From Aureimonas phyllosphaerae (GTDB lineage Bacteria > Pseudomonadota > Alphaproteobacteria > Rhizobiales > Rhizobiaceae), in NCBI RefSeq assembly GCF_900113065.1, contig NZ_FOOA01000001.1, positions 248,001 through 312,000 of the forward strand: DNA of 64,000 nucleotides, read 5' to 3'. The translations under genes were made by a program, and so were the position numbers. Each line of letters begins with the position of its first letter. Position 1 is the first letter of the stretch. This document shows, in pieces, positions 1-8,595 of the stretch. The notes beneath the pieces are model-generated. The model was not told the DNA's origin and ran no database searches. It saw only the letters and a list, made by a program, of their open reading frames with translations.

Positions 1-872
1 CCGGGCTGGGACGCCGCCTGCCGCGACGCGGTCCCCGACCGTGCGTCGGCCAGAGCCGCTTCGGCGACAGGGCGCCAGGCTCCGTCCTGCGGGCCCGTCC
101 GCAGAAGCTCGCTCCAAGCGTCGGCGGCTTCGGCAGACCGCCCCTCTTGCGACAGCGCGAGCGCGAGGTAGAACCTTGCAGGAATCCAGTTGGCATCGAG
201 GCTCAGCGCTCGGCGGAACTCGGTCGCGGCCTCCGGCGTCACGCGTCCGTCCGCAGCCTGCACCAGCGCTTCACCGAGCCCTGCTACGGTCTGCGCCGTC
301 GGCGGGCGAAGGCGAAGGACGTTGCGAAACGCCGTGGCCGCCTTCTGCCCCTCGCCGAGCCGCAGGTAGACCGGGGCGACGACGCTCCAGCCTTCCGCGT
401 CGTCCGGCCGAGCCGCCAGCCGGCGCTCGATCTCGGCGATGGCCGCGATGAGGTTCGGCGCCTGCGGTTCGGGTTCGCGAAGCGCGAGCGGCTGATCGGG
501 GATATCGGGTGATCCCCAGCGGTCGTAGAATAGAAAAGCCCCGATCGGCAGCATCAGGGCGACCGCCAGTCCCGCGACGACGCCCGAGCGTTCGCGCGGG
601 GGTCTCGTGGTCTTGGCGGCGGCCGCCTCGTGGGCGCGCAGAAGACGACGACCGATCTCGGCGCGCGAGGCCGCGGCCTCCTCCCACCCGATGACGCCGC
701 GCGTCTCGTCCTCGCGCAGCTCGCCGAGCTGCGCGCGATAGACCTCCTCGTCGAACGCCTCTCGAGCCACCGAGCCGCGGGCGGGGCGCATCAGGAGCGG
801 CCAGACGATCGCGGCAGTAGTCAGGGCGGCTAGGACGAAGGCGACAAGCCAGAACAGCATCGAGGCTTCCAT
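1..872 (-). CDS. ccmI: Cytochrome c maturation protein CcmI (3' part outside window)
   Basis: The frame is open from the ATG at 872 to the window edge, giving 290 residues of what is usually a protein of about 350-400. The N-terminus has a membrane segment (about residues 5-25), a cytoplasmic stretch rich in Glu and Arg, a second membrane segment near residues 100-118, then TPR-like helices (for example around NWIPARFYLALALSQEG). This order is that of CcmI, which with CcmF and CcmH ligates haem to apocytochrome c at the periplasmic face. A purine-rich GAGGCGAGG lies just before the start. An in-frame ATG at 860 is an alternative start. The remaining ccm genes probably follow beyond position 1. 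Confidence 0.85.
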   Translation of the reverse strand, partial: MEASMLFWLVAFVLAALTTAAIVWPLLMRPARGSVAREAFDEEVYRAQLGELREDETRGVIGWEEAAASRAEIGRRLLRAHEAAAAKTTRPPRERSGVVAGLAVALMLPIGAFLFYDRWGSPDIPDQPLALREPEPQAPNLIAAIAEIERRLAARPDDAEGWSVVAPVYLRLGEGQKAATAFRNVLRLRPPTAQTVAGLGEALVQAADGRVTPEAATEFRRALSLDANWIPARFYLALALSQEGRSAEAADAWSELLRTGPQDGAWRPVAEAALADARSGTASRQAASQP

Positions 873-1038
873 GACCCTCGCCTCACGCAAGGGTCCGATC
901 GTTCGCAGGGGCCGGAAGAGCCGCCGAAGCAGGCTTGCGCTGCGACGCACTCGCCGACGGAAGGGCGCCGGCCCCGGTTCGGAACCGCTCTAACAAGCCG
1001 CGCCGGAAAAGCCTATTCAAAACCGCATCATCGCGCAG

Positions 1039-1437
1039 TCAGGCGACGGGCGTCCAAAGGTCGGTGCCGGTACGGCAGGCGCTTCCGACCTGCCGGACCT
1101 TCGAGGCCCCGCGGGTGATGACGAGCGTATAGCCCCGGCAATCCTGCGAGCCGATACGATAGAGCTGCGTCGGCGTGATCTCGCCCTTGAAGCCATCGGA
1201 CTCCCAAGGGATCGGCTGGCCGACGGTGCCGAACTGAAGGGCCTGGTATTGGGCCTGCAGGGCCCGCTGCTCCGCCGTTGCACTGAGCTTCATGGTGCCG
1301 GTCGGCGCGATGCTGCCGCGCAATGCCGCGGCCCGGTCCGACAAGGGTTCAGGCGCCGCGCGCGGCGCGCTGGTCAGGCATCCGGAAAGGATCGGCAGCG
1401 CCGCGACGACGAAACAGGTGGTCCAGAATCTCGACAT
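1039..1437 (-). CDS. Small outer-membrane lipoprotein, RT0821/Lpp0805 surface-antigen-like
   Basis: The 132-residue product starts with a lipoprotein signal (MSRFWTTCFVVAALPILSGC), with lipobox LSGC and Cys at residue 20. The C-terminal half has the pattern W-x-(S)DGFKGEITPTQLY...CRGYT...V...ACRTGTDLWTPV seen in alphaproteobacterial 17-kDa-type surface antigen domains. The start at 1437 puts the signal peptide at the N-terminus; a longer reading from 1473 would bury it. The gene lies 50 bases downstream of feuQ on the same strand, so it may be cotranscribed. The cellular role is unknown; an envelope lipoprotein is secure from the signal sequence, the family name is from memory of its C-terminal pattern. 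Confidence 0.75.
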   Translation of the reverse strand: MSRFWTTCFVVAALPILSGCLTSAPRAAPEPLSDRAAALRGSIAPTGTMKLSATAEQRALQAQYQALQFGTVGQPIPWESDGFKGEITPTQLYRIGSQDCRGYTLVITRGASKVRQVGSACRTGTDLWTPVA

Positions 1438-1487
1438 GCGTCCGTTCGCCGCCCGAGCGGCCCATGCCGCCACAACAAAGTGTCATG

Positions 1488-2921
1488 TCAGGACATCGGC
1501 GCGTCGGATGCGCGAGGCAAGATCACCTCCGCGTGCAATCCTCCGATTTCGGAACGCGAGAGGCGAAAAGATCCGCGGTATTGCAAAACGGTATCAGCGA
1601 CGATCGACAGGCCGAGGCCGCTGCCGGTCGCGCGCTCGTCGAAGCGACGCCCGCGCTTGGTCGCCTCCGCCATCTCCGCATCGGATAATCCCGGCCCATC
1701 GTCCTCGACGGTGATGCCGAAGCACTCCGCCCCCGCCGGGCGCAGTCGCAGCACCACGCGCCCTCGCCCGTATTTCGCGGCGTTCTCCAGAAGGTTGCCG
1801 ATCGTCTCCTCAAGATCCTGCTGCTCCCCCGCGAAGACAGTAGAGGCAGCGTCCCCGTCGACATGATCCTCGAAATCGATCGCCGGGTTCAGCCGCCGCA
1901 TCACCTTCAACAGCCGCTCCAAGACGGGACCGACCGGTGCTCGTGCGATGGTGCCATCCGTCGCCGCGACGCGGGCCCGGTCGAGATAGTGCTGCACCTG
2001 TCGGCGCATGATCTCGCCCTGCTCGCCGACGATGCGTCCCTTCTCGCCGCCGATCGCCGAGGCCTCGTTCAGGAGGACCGCGACCGGCGTCTTCAGCGAA
2101 TGGGCGAGATTGCCGACCTGCGTGCGGGCGCGCTCCACGATGCGTCGATTGCTGTCGATCAAAGCATTCATCTCGACGGCGAGCGGTCGGATCTCGGCGG
2201 GAAAGCTCCCCTTCAGCCGCTCCGAGCGCCCCGTCCGCACGTCGCCGAGCGCCTGACGCACGCTGGAGAGCGGCCGAAGACCGTAGAGGATGGCCAAAGC
2301 GTTGATGACGATGGAGCCGAGCCCGAAGAAGCCGAGATACAGAGCCATCTTCCGGTCGAAGGCCGCGATGTCCGACTGAACGACGCTCGCATTGCCCATC
2401 ACGCGAAAGCGCGCCGCGTGGTTGTCCTGGTCGAGGACGACCTCCGCCTCCTCGACATAGAGCGTTTCGCCGTCGAGCCCCTCGGTCCGGTAGTCGCGCC
2501 GGTACTGCATGTCGAAGGGCGCGAGTTCGGTCGGCTGGGAGTTGATCTTGCGGGGGCCGAGCGAGAACGAGGCAAGCCGCCCTTCCGTGTTGTTGCTCGC
2601 CGGGATCACCTCCCAGTACCAGCCGGACAGGGGCTGGGAGTAGCGAAGGTCGCCGAGATTGGGCACCCCGGACAGCGTGCCGGTCTCGTCCACCGTCACC
2701 GAATTGATGAGGTTGTAGAGCTGCGCCCGGACCACAGCCTCGAAGCCGGACTGCGCCGTCCGTTCGTAGAGGCTGGAAATCAGGCCGGCGACGACGAGAA
2801 ACGCCGCGATCACCCAGACGCTCGACAGCGACACGACACGGAACGTCAGGCTTTCGGTAAAGCGCGGACGCTCGGGCGCTGCTGCCGTCCGGTCCGCCTC
2901 GGGCTGCAACTCGTCCGTCAT
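1488..2921 (-). CDS. feuQ: Sensor histidine kinase FeuQ
   Basis: This 477-residue inner-membrane kinase has two membrane segments (about 28-50 and 192-214) around a periplasmic domain of about 140 residues, a HAMP-like linker, a phosphoacceptor His274 in NLAHSLKTPV, and ATP-binding motifs NLLENAAKYG, VEDDGPGL and GSGLGLSI. Its start codon overlaps the feuP stop as TGATG, which fixes the start and argues for translational coupling. In Sinorhizobium meliloti FeuPQ controls ndvA and export of periplasmic cyclic glucans; that role here is inferred from similarity of the partner regulator. An upstream in-frame extension inside feuP is excluded by the coupling. Confidence 0.85.
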   Translation of the reverse strand: MTDELQPEADRTAAAPERPRFTESLTFRVVSLSSVWVIAAFLVVAGLISSLYERTAQSGFEAVVRAQLYNLINSVTVDETGTLSGVPNLGDLRYSQPLSGWYWEVIPASNNTEGRLASFSLGPRKINSQPTELAPFDMQYRRDYRTEGLDGETLYVEEAEVVLDQDNHAARFRVMGNASVVQSDIAAFDRKMALYLGFFGLGSIVINALAILYGLRPLSSVRQALGDVRTGRSERLKGSFPAEIRPLAVEMNALIDSNRRIVERARTQVGNLAHSLKTPVAVLLNEASAIGGEKGRIVGEQGEIMRRQVQHYLDRARVAATDGTIARAPVGPVLERLLKVMRRLNPAIDFEDHVDGDAASTVFAGEQQDLEETIGNLLENAAKYGRGRVVLRLRPAGAECFGITVEDDGPGLSDAEMAEATKRGRRFDERATGSGLGLSIVADTVLQYRGSFRLSRSEIGGLHAEVILPRASDAPMS

Positions 2922-3583
2922 CACCCGCCGTGCTGCATGCGATAGCCGAGACCGCGCACGGTCTCGATCATGTCGACGCCGATCTTGCGGCGGAGCCGGC
3001 CGATGAAGACCTCGATCGTATTGGAGTCGCGATCGAAATCCTGGTCGTACATGTGTTCGATGAGTTCGGTGCGCGACACGAGTTCGCCCTGGTGGTGCAT
3101 CAGGTAGGACAGGAGCCGGTACTCGTGCGACGTCAGCTTCAGCGGCGTCCCGTCGAGACTCGCCTTCGAGGACTTGGTGTCGAGCCTCAGGGGCCCGCAG
3201 TGAATCTCCGAGGACGCATGCCCGGCGGCGCGGCGGATGAGAGCCCGCACGCGCGCCAGCACCTCCTCCATGTGGAAGGGCTTGGCGACATAGTCGTCGG
3301 CCCCGGCGTCGATGCCGGCCACCTTGTCGCTCCACCGGTCGCGCGCCGTCAGAAGGAGGACCGGCATCGCCCGCCCCTCGCGCCGCCAACGCTCCAGAAC
3401 GCTGATGCCGTCCATCTTCGGAAGGCCGACGTCGAGGATCACGGCGTCATAGGCTTCGGTGTCGCCGAGGAAGTGCCCGTCCTCGCCGTCCGAAGCCTGG
3501 TCAACGACATAGCCCGCGCCGGTCAGCGCCTCATTCAGCTGCCGCCGCAGGTTCGCATCGTCTTCGACGATCAGGATACGCAT
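2921..3583 (-). CDS. feuP: OmpR-family response regulator FeuP
   Basis: The 220-residue protein has a receiver domain (acidic pair E7/D8-D9, phosphoacceptor Asp51 in VILDVGLPKMDG, conserved Lys in KPF) and a C-terminal winged helix ending in RLRRKIGVDMIETVRGLGYR. The stretches HFLGDTEAYDAVILD and TARDRWSDKVAGIDAGADD are, as I recall them, typical of rhizobial FeuP. It is the cognate regulator of FeuQ, encoded immediately downstream. In rhizobia it activates genes for osmoadaptation and cyclic glucan export. It sits 42 bases downstream of a small secreted protein that may be the FeuN inhibitor. Confidence 0.9.
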   Translation of the reverse strand: MRILIVEDDANLRRQLNEALTGAGYVVDQASDGEDGHFLGDTEAYDAVILDVGLPKMDGISVLERWRREGRAMPVLLLTARDRWSDKVAGIDAGADDYVAKPFHMEEVLARVRALIRRAAGHASSEIHCGPLRLDTKSSKASLDGTPLKLTSHEYRLLSYLMHHQGELVSRTELIEHMYDQDFDRDSNTIEVFIGRLRRKIGVDMIETVRGLGYRMQHGG

Positions 3584-3625
3584 GAAAGGTCCCGTCCCGG
3601 ATTTCGTGCTGTTCGACCGAATGGC

Positions 3626-3946
3626 TTACTGCTCGATCGTGATCGTCTGGCGGCGCGGGCGATTGCCGTCGCTCGCCGGAATCAGAACCGTGACGACGCA
3701 GACGGTCCGGTCGCCCTGCTGCGAGGCGCGCACAGAGAGAACCTGCCCGCCGGTCTGTGCCGCCGCCTGTGCCGCTGCGGCCGAGCACCCGACGCCTTGC
3801 GCGAACAGCTCTTCCGACCGCTCAAGCGCCGCCGGGATCGAACCGCCTTCGGTCGGACGCTCCGGCATCGCTTCGACCGCCGTGGAAAAAGCGACAAGAC
3901 CGAACAGCGAAAATGCGGAGAGACGGCGGAGGGAAGGTCGAAGCAT
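3626..3946 (-). CDS. Small secreted protein, possible FeuN (inhibitor of FeuQ)
   Basis: The 106-residue protein has a signal peptide ending near AVEA at residue 26 and a mature part of about 80 residues with two cysteines (GVGC and RTVC) that could form a disulfide. It lies directly upstream of feuP on the same strand. In S. meliloti a small periplasmic protein, FeuN, is encoded just before feuP and restrains FeuQ. Position, size and export match that arrangement, but I cannot confirm sequence homology by eye, so the name is an inference from context. It is the first gene of the presumed feuN-feuP-feuQ transcription unit; 90 bases upstream separate it from the end of the GTA cluster. Confidence 0.55.
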   Translation of the reverse strand: MLRPSLRRLSAFSLFGLVAFSTAVEAMPERPTEGGSIPAALERSEELFAQGVGCSAAAAQAAAQTGGQVLSVRASQQGDRTVCVVTVLIPASDGNRPRRQTITIEQ

Positions 3947-4037
3947 GGCACATCCAGGGTCTGACGTCCGCTAGACTAGGGACTGCGGTCTGAATGTCTA
4001 ATGAACGGGGCGCCCGTCCACCGAGCGCCCTGTCCGC

Positions 4038-4244
4038 TCAGCGGATGCGGCTGCGCGCGTCGAAGCGCCCGAAGATCGCGACCGCCGCGCCGATCGCGCT
4101 GGCCGCCGCCGTCAGCGCCGTCACCGCCTCCTCGCTGGAGAGCCCGACGATCTCGACCCCGAAGAGCCCCGCCAGCGAAGCCGCGAGCGCCAGTGCCGCC
4201 CCCCACACGGTGCGCGACTCGTACCAGTTCTTGCTATCATCCAT
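4038..4244 (-). CDS. Holin-like small membrane protein at distal end of GTA cluster
   Basis: The 68-residue product begins MDDSKNWYESRTVWGAALA, has one or two hydrophobic helices (about residues 14-30 and 42-58) and ends in a basic tail. The K-x-W-Y-x-S-(R/K)-T-x-W-G start followed by an Ala/Gly-rich helix resembles small phage proteins called Pam3 gp28-type putative holins. Its start overlaps the last 8 bases of GTA g15, so it is translated as part of the same operon. A role in release of GTA particles is possible but not shown. It is not a standard gene of the Rhodobacter capsulatus GTA cluster, where lysis genes lie elsewhere. Confidence 0.6.
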   Translation of the reverse strand: MDDSKNWYESRTVWGAALALAASLAGLFGVEIVGLSSEEAVTALTAAASAIGAAVAIFGRFDARSRIR

Positions 4245-7200
4245 GTTCCGCTCCTTCGTTTGAAAGACTTCCAGTCGCCGCGACCATCAACCTCGTGGAC
4301 GCTCCGGGCCCGTAGACTTGGCTGAGTTGCGCGACCTCAACCGACATTTCGCTCGGCACCCGGCCGAACCAGCTGGCGAGTTCAGCCGTGGTGAGACGCA
4401 GGACGGAGGTTTCGACCGTCACCGTCCGAACTGTTCCCGGCCCGGCGAACAGGCTGACACGGTAAGCCTCGCGATCCTCGTCCAGCGGCACGTCGAGCCC
4501 GTCCCAGGCGGGGTCCGTCGAGCGCGTTCGGCGAATCCATTCGAGATGGAGACCATCGATCCCGAGCCGCCCTTTCAGGTGAACCGGCGACAGGGGCCGC
4601 AGCGCACGTCTGCCGAGGGCTGCCGTGCGACGGTCGGATGCCGGGTCGTCCAGCCGATGTCCGGCTGGAACGACAAGCCAGTCCGCGGGTATCCCGGCTT
4701 CGCCGTCGGCGAGCGGCAGGCGCTGGACCGCGCGGTCGAGGAGCACGAATCTGGCTCCCGCCGGCGCACCGGCTGCGGCCTCCTCTCCGGTTCCGCCGAG
4801 GCCACGCGTCAGGCCGGCAAGACGGTAGCGGGACGGCGCAACCTCTTCCGCTTCGAGGAAGCGCACCACCTCCCATCCCCCGCTCGACGAAAGGACGGTC
4901 GCCGTGTTCTCGCCGGCTTGAACCAGCGCGGCGCTGGCGGAGGCAAGGCTGCCCGCCGCAAGGTCGACCGTCATCACATGGGTCCGATCGAGGATCTCCT
5001 CTCGCCCCGCACCGAGGGCCGCCGCCAGTCGCCCCGTCGTCGCGCAGGTTTCGGCGACGAGCACCGGGCGATGTCCTGCGGCCGTCGCCGAGGCCATCAC
5101 GACATAGGGCAACCAGGGCTTCGCCGAGACCGCGACCATCGCACCTCCCAGGCCAGAGCCGAGCTTCGGAAGGTCGAGGAGCGCGACGGCAGGACGCGAG
5201 GCGAAACTCGGTCCGGTCAGGTCCGGCAGCGGCTGCGGCGCGCCGGCACCTGGCGGCGCAGCCCGATGTCGGACGCGTCTTGCCTCCACCCGCCGCGACA
5301 GCCCGTCCTCGATCCGCGTCATCTGCCAGATGCCAGACCGCCCTTCGAGTTCGAGCCGGTCGCCGACGCCGATCTCGATCTCGGCCGGCGACAGCGCGAA
5401 GCGGGCCATTTCCCGATCGCCGGCCTCGCGTTCCAGAACCCCTCGCGCCAATTCCCGCGCCTCGGTTTCGGTCAGCACCACCGGCAGTTCCAGCGTCGCC
5501 TGTCCGGGCCGGTAGCGCCCGGGCAGCACGGCTTCCGCCGCCGCCGGCCGGTAGGCCCGTTCCGCGTCGCCAAATCCGAGCACGATCTCGCCCGGCGCTT
5601 CCCCGTCCTCGATCCGCCGGATCTCGACCGGCGCTTCGTCGGGCGCATCGACCGGCACCACGGATCCGAGCACCGATGCGCGCCGGCCGAGCGAGCGGAA
5701 GCGCAGGATGCCACCGCGCACGAAGGCCTCGACGCCCGTTAGCCGCAGAAGCTCTTCGAGTTCCCCGCGCGCCGAGCCGGGCCCGGAGACCGTGAACCCG
5801 CCGACCATGCCGTCCACGGCCGAAACGTCGAAGGCCTCGAAGCCATGGTCGCGCAGGAGCGAGGCGATCAGCCCATCCAGCGGCGCGCGGCCGAGCCGGC
5901 CGTTCAGCCAATGGCCGCGCTGCCAGTTTCCCCCGTCGCGCCAGAGCGATGCCCGTTCGGGGAACGCCGGAAAGGGCCGCGCGTCCCACGTCCAGAGATG
6001 CACGGCGTCCGCGGCCACCATCCGGTCGCCGTAGACCGGCGACACCGGATTGCGGTCGTCATCGAAGCCGGGAACCGTCTCGTCCCAGTGCTTCTGGTGC
6101 GCTTCCAGGAAGCGCCGCTGCATCAGGTCGTCGCGGGCGCCCGTCGAGAAATGAGGCAAGGCACTTTCCGCCGACTTCGGGTCGATGAAGACGTTCGGCT
6201 GCCCCGCCCCCTTGTCGACCGCCGGGCAGCCGAGTTCGGTGAACCAGATCGGCTTCGACATGGGCGCCCAGGCCGTCGGCGACGGTGCCTCCATCCCGCC
6301 GCGCCGCTCGTGGTGCGGCTGGCTCCACCAGGACACGAGGTCCTTCGGGCGGAACGCCCACGGCTTGCCGAGCCCGTCGGTGATCGATTGGCGCTCCCCT
6401 CGGCGGCGCGCAGCTAGGTCAGGGTAATACCAGTCCGCATACTCTCCGCCTGCGATCCCCGCCGTCAGTCCGTCGAGGTCATGGGGCGAAGCCATCCCGT
6501 CTCGGGGTGCCCGGTCGTCCTCGTCGCGCCAGTCGGATGTCGGCAGATAGTTGTCGATCCCCACCGCACCGATCGAAGGTTCGGCCCAGAGTGGATCGAG
6601 GTTGAAGAGCACGTCGCCGTTTCCCGGCTGGTAGCCGAAATACTCGCTCCAGTCCGCAGCATAGGTGACGAGTGCTTCGGGCAGGATCGACTTCACGTCG
6701 CGCGCGAGATCGACCAGCGCGTCCACGAAGGGAAAGCGACCTGTCTCGTCGCGCAACCGCGTCAGTCCCCGCATCTCCGAGCCGATCACGAAGGCGTCGA
6801 CGCCATCCGCTGAGCGCGCCAGAAACGCTTGGTGCAGGATCATCCGCCGATAGGACCATTCCGCCGGTCCGCCATAGCGCACGCCCGTCTCGTCGAAGAT
6901 GAAATCCGCGGGATGGGCCGTGCCGACGAAGCGGGCGATCTCGGCTCGTGCCGCCGGCGTCCCGTCGGCCGACCCCGCCTGCGTTTCCGCGCGCTCGAGC
7001 GTCATTCGCCCGCGCCAGGGATACGCCGCCTGCTCGTTCCCGCCATAGGGGTCCGGAAACCCGTTGCCGGGCGGAATATCCATCATGAGAAAGGGATAGA
7101 GCGTGACCTTCAACCCCTTTGCCCGCAACGCCGCGATCGCCCGCCGCACGCCGGCGTCCGACGGCGTGCCGCCATAGGCCGGGCCGCCGTCAACACGGCT

Positions 7201-8148
7201 GACGAGACGTGCCGCCCCGCGCGCCAGGTCGCCCACCCGCCACCGCTCGGTCTCGTCCCGTACCGCCGTCTCGACGCCCGGGCGGCAGGTCGCCCGCCCG
7301 GCCCGCAGATCGTCGGCGAACCAGGCGACGACCAGCGCCGCCCGCTCCAGTCGCGGACAGAGCGACGTCAGTTCGTCGAGGGAGGCGGAAAAGTCGCTCG
7401 CGCCGTGCAGCACGTTGCGGTTCGGCAGCCGGTCCTGTCCATCGCCGATCCGCTCGCGCACGACCAGCGGGTCGAGTCCGTGCTCCGTCGCGCCGGGGAT
7501 GATGGTGATCGCACGAATGTTCTGTTCGAACGTGCCGACGGGCCGCACGACCTCGCAGGAAATCTGGGGGATGCGGTTGCCCCAGCGCTCCAGCGGAAGC
7601 CGCTCGAACACGAGATAGGCCACGCCGCGATAGGCCGGTGCGCGGCCCGCCCCCTGTCGGGCCTCGATCAGCGGATCAGGTGCCTGGGTCTCCGTTCCCG
7701 GGTGCAGCCGCCACGTTACCGCAGCGAGGTCGAGTTCCTCGCCGTCGGCCCAGACGCGGCGCACGCAGGCGATCGGTCCTTCGCAGAGCGCCACGGCCAC
7801 GTTGCCGAAATAGCTGTAGGTCGTCGTGCTGGTTGCGCCTCGTGCCCCGCCACCCTTGCCGCCCTGCCGCTCCGTCCGGCTCGCTTCCTCGAAGCGCGTC
7901 GTCCAGATGACCTGACCCGCGACCCGCACCGTCCCGTAGACCCGCGCGACGCCGCTGCCCTCGTCGGCCTCCATCACGCGGCTCGTCCGCAGCCGTCCGC
8001 TTTCGCGCCGTCCGCCGCCGCCCATCAGACGGTTGTCGATCGCGTAGCCGCCGAGCGCGCCGATCGCCCGTCCCGCGACGGCTCCGAAAGGTCCCCCGAC
8101 CAGCCCGCCGAGCGCTCCGCCGGCCGCCTGCAGAAGAATGGTCGCCAT
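4237..8148 (-). CDS. GTA host-specificity / tail-tip protein, g15 (megatron)
   Basis: At 1303 residues this is close to the R. capsulatus GTA g15 product. It has a Gly/Ala-rich N-terminus, a TIM-barrel glycoside-hydrolase-like domain in the middle (about residues 420-740, with YAADWSEYFGY at 496-506), a phage-tail domain after it, and a C-terminal region ending in beta-rich sequence. In the RcGTA structure this protein forms the tail tip that contacts and may pierce the recipient envelope. It follows g14 by 3 bases. No frameshift or stop interrupts it, which suggests the cluster is maintained by selection. Confidence 0.92.
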   Translation of the reverse strand: MATILLQAAGGALGGLVGGPFGAVAGRAIGALGGYAIDNRLMGGGGRRESGRLRTSRVMEADEGSGVARVYGTVRVAGQVIWTTRFEEASRTERQGGKGGGARGATSTTTYSYFGNVAVALCEGPIACVRRVWADGEELDLAAVTWRLHPGTETQAPDPLIEARQGAGRAPAYRGVAYLVFERLPLERWGNRIPQISCEVVRPVGTFEQNIRAITIIPGATEHGLDPLVVRERIGDGQDRLPNRNVLHGASDFSASLDELTSLCPRLERAALVVAWFADDLRAGRATCRPGVETAVRDETERWRVGDLARGAARLVSRVDGGPAYGGTPSDAGVRRAIAALRAKGLKVTLYPFLMMDIPPGNGFPDPYGGNEQAAYPWRGRMTLERAETQAGSADGTPAARAEIARFVGTAHPADFIFDETGVRYGGPAEWSYRRMILHQAFLARSADGVDAFVIGSEMRGLTRLRDETGRFPFVDALVDLARDVKSILPEALVTYAADWSEYFGYQPGNGDVLFNLDPLWAEPSIGAVGIDNYLPTSDWRDEDDRAPRDGMASPHDLDGLTAGIAGGEYADWYYPDLAARRRGERQSITDGLGKPWAFRPKDLVSWWSQPHHERRGGMEAPSPTAWAPMSKPIWFTELGCPAVDKGAGQPNVFIDPKSAESALPHFSTGARDDLMQRRFLEAHQKHWDETVPGFDDDRNPVSPVYGDRMVAADAVHLWTWDARPFPAFPERASLWRDGGNWQRGHWLNGRLGRAPLDGLIASLLRDHGFEAFDVSAVDGMVGGFTVSGPGSARGELEELLRLTGVEAFVRGGILRFRSLGRRASVLGSVVPVDAPDEAPVEIRRIEDGEAPGEIVLGFGDAERAYRPAAAEAVLPGRYRPGQATLELPVVLTETEARELARGVLEREAGDREMARFALSPAEIEIGVGDRLELEGRSGIWQMTRIEDGLSRRVEARRVRHRAAPPGAGAPQPLPDLTGPSFASRPAVALLDLPKLGSGLGGAMVAVSAKPWLPYVVMASATAAGHRPVLVAETCATTGRLAAALGAGREEILDRTHVMTVDLAAGSLASASAALVQAGENTATVLSSSGGWEVVRFLEAEEVAPSRYRLAGLTRGLGGTGEEAAAGAPAGARFVLLDRAVQRLPLADGEAGIPADWLVVPAGHRLDDPASDRRTAALGRRALRPLSPVHLKGRLGIDGLHLEWIRRTRSTDPAWDGLDVPLDEDREAYRVSLFAGPGTVRTVTVETSVLRLTTAELASWFGRVPSEMSVEVAQLSQVYGPGASTRLMVAATGSLSNEGAEHG

Positions 8149-8151
8149 GGC

Positions 8152-8595
8152 TCAGTCCTCGTCGGGAAAGCGGAAGGTGGCCGCGATGCGTCCGGCCCAG
8201 CCGGGCGTCAGCGGCGACGAGAGGACACTTGCCCCCTCGTAAGCGTGAATGAGCCGCGGTCCGCTCGCGTCCGCTTCGTCCAGAATGCCGCAGTGTCGCG
8301 CCGGGCCGAGCGCTCGCCAGCGAAAGAGCACGAGATCGCCCGGCAAGCCCTCGCCCGGCGCGAGAGACCGGAAATGGCGTTGCGCGGCCGCAAGCAGCGG
8401 ATCGCCTTGCCCCATCTCGGCCCAGTCCTGGGAATACGGCCCCGGCGCCTCCGGCTCTCGTCGATAGAGCTCCCGCCAGACCCCGCGCACGAGACCGAGG
8501 CAATCGCACCCGACCCCGCGCCGATGCCCTTGATGCCGGTAGGGCGTCCCGATGAAGCTGCGGGCCGATTGCAGCGCCTGCTCTCGCCTGCTCAC
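8152..8595 (-). CDS. GTA NlpC/P60 peptidase, g14
   Basis: The 147-residue product is a phage-type NlpC/P60 cysteine peptidase: SFIGTPYRHQG, the nucleophile in GCDCLGLV (Cys32) and the His of ARHCGILDE. In tailed phages and the GTA this enzyme sits at the tail tip and cuts peptidoglycan during entry. The GTG start at 8595 overlaps the g13 stop by four bases (GTGA), the coupling used throughout this cluster; a longer reading to 8736 would run through g13 and is rejected. Confidence 0.9.
   Translation of the reverse strand: MSRREQALQSARSFIGTPYRHQGHRRGVGCDCLGLVRGVWRELYRREPEAPGPYSQDWAEMGQGDPLLAAAQRHFRSLAPGEGLPGDLVLFRWRALGPARHCGILDEADASGPRLIHAYEGASVLSSPLTPGWAGRIAATFRFPDED

Noticed and set aside
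2921-3389. N-terminal extension of FeuQ
   Set aside because: The frame is open through feuP, but the TGATG junction and the position of the first membrane segment fix the start at 2921.
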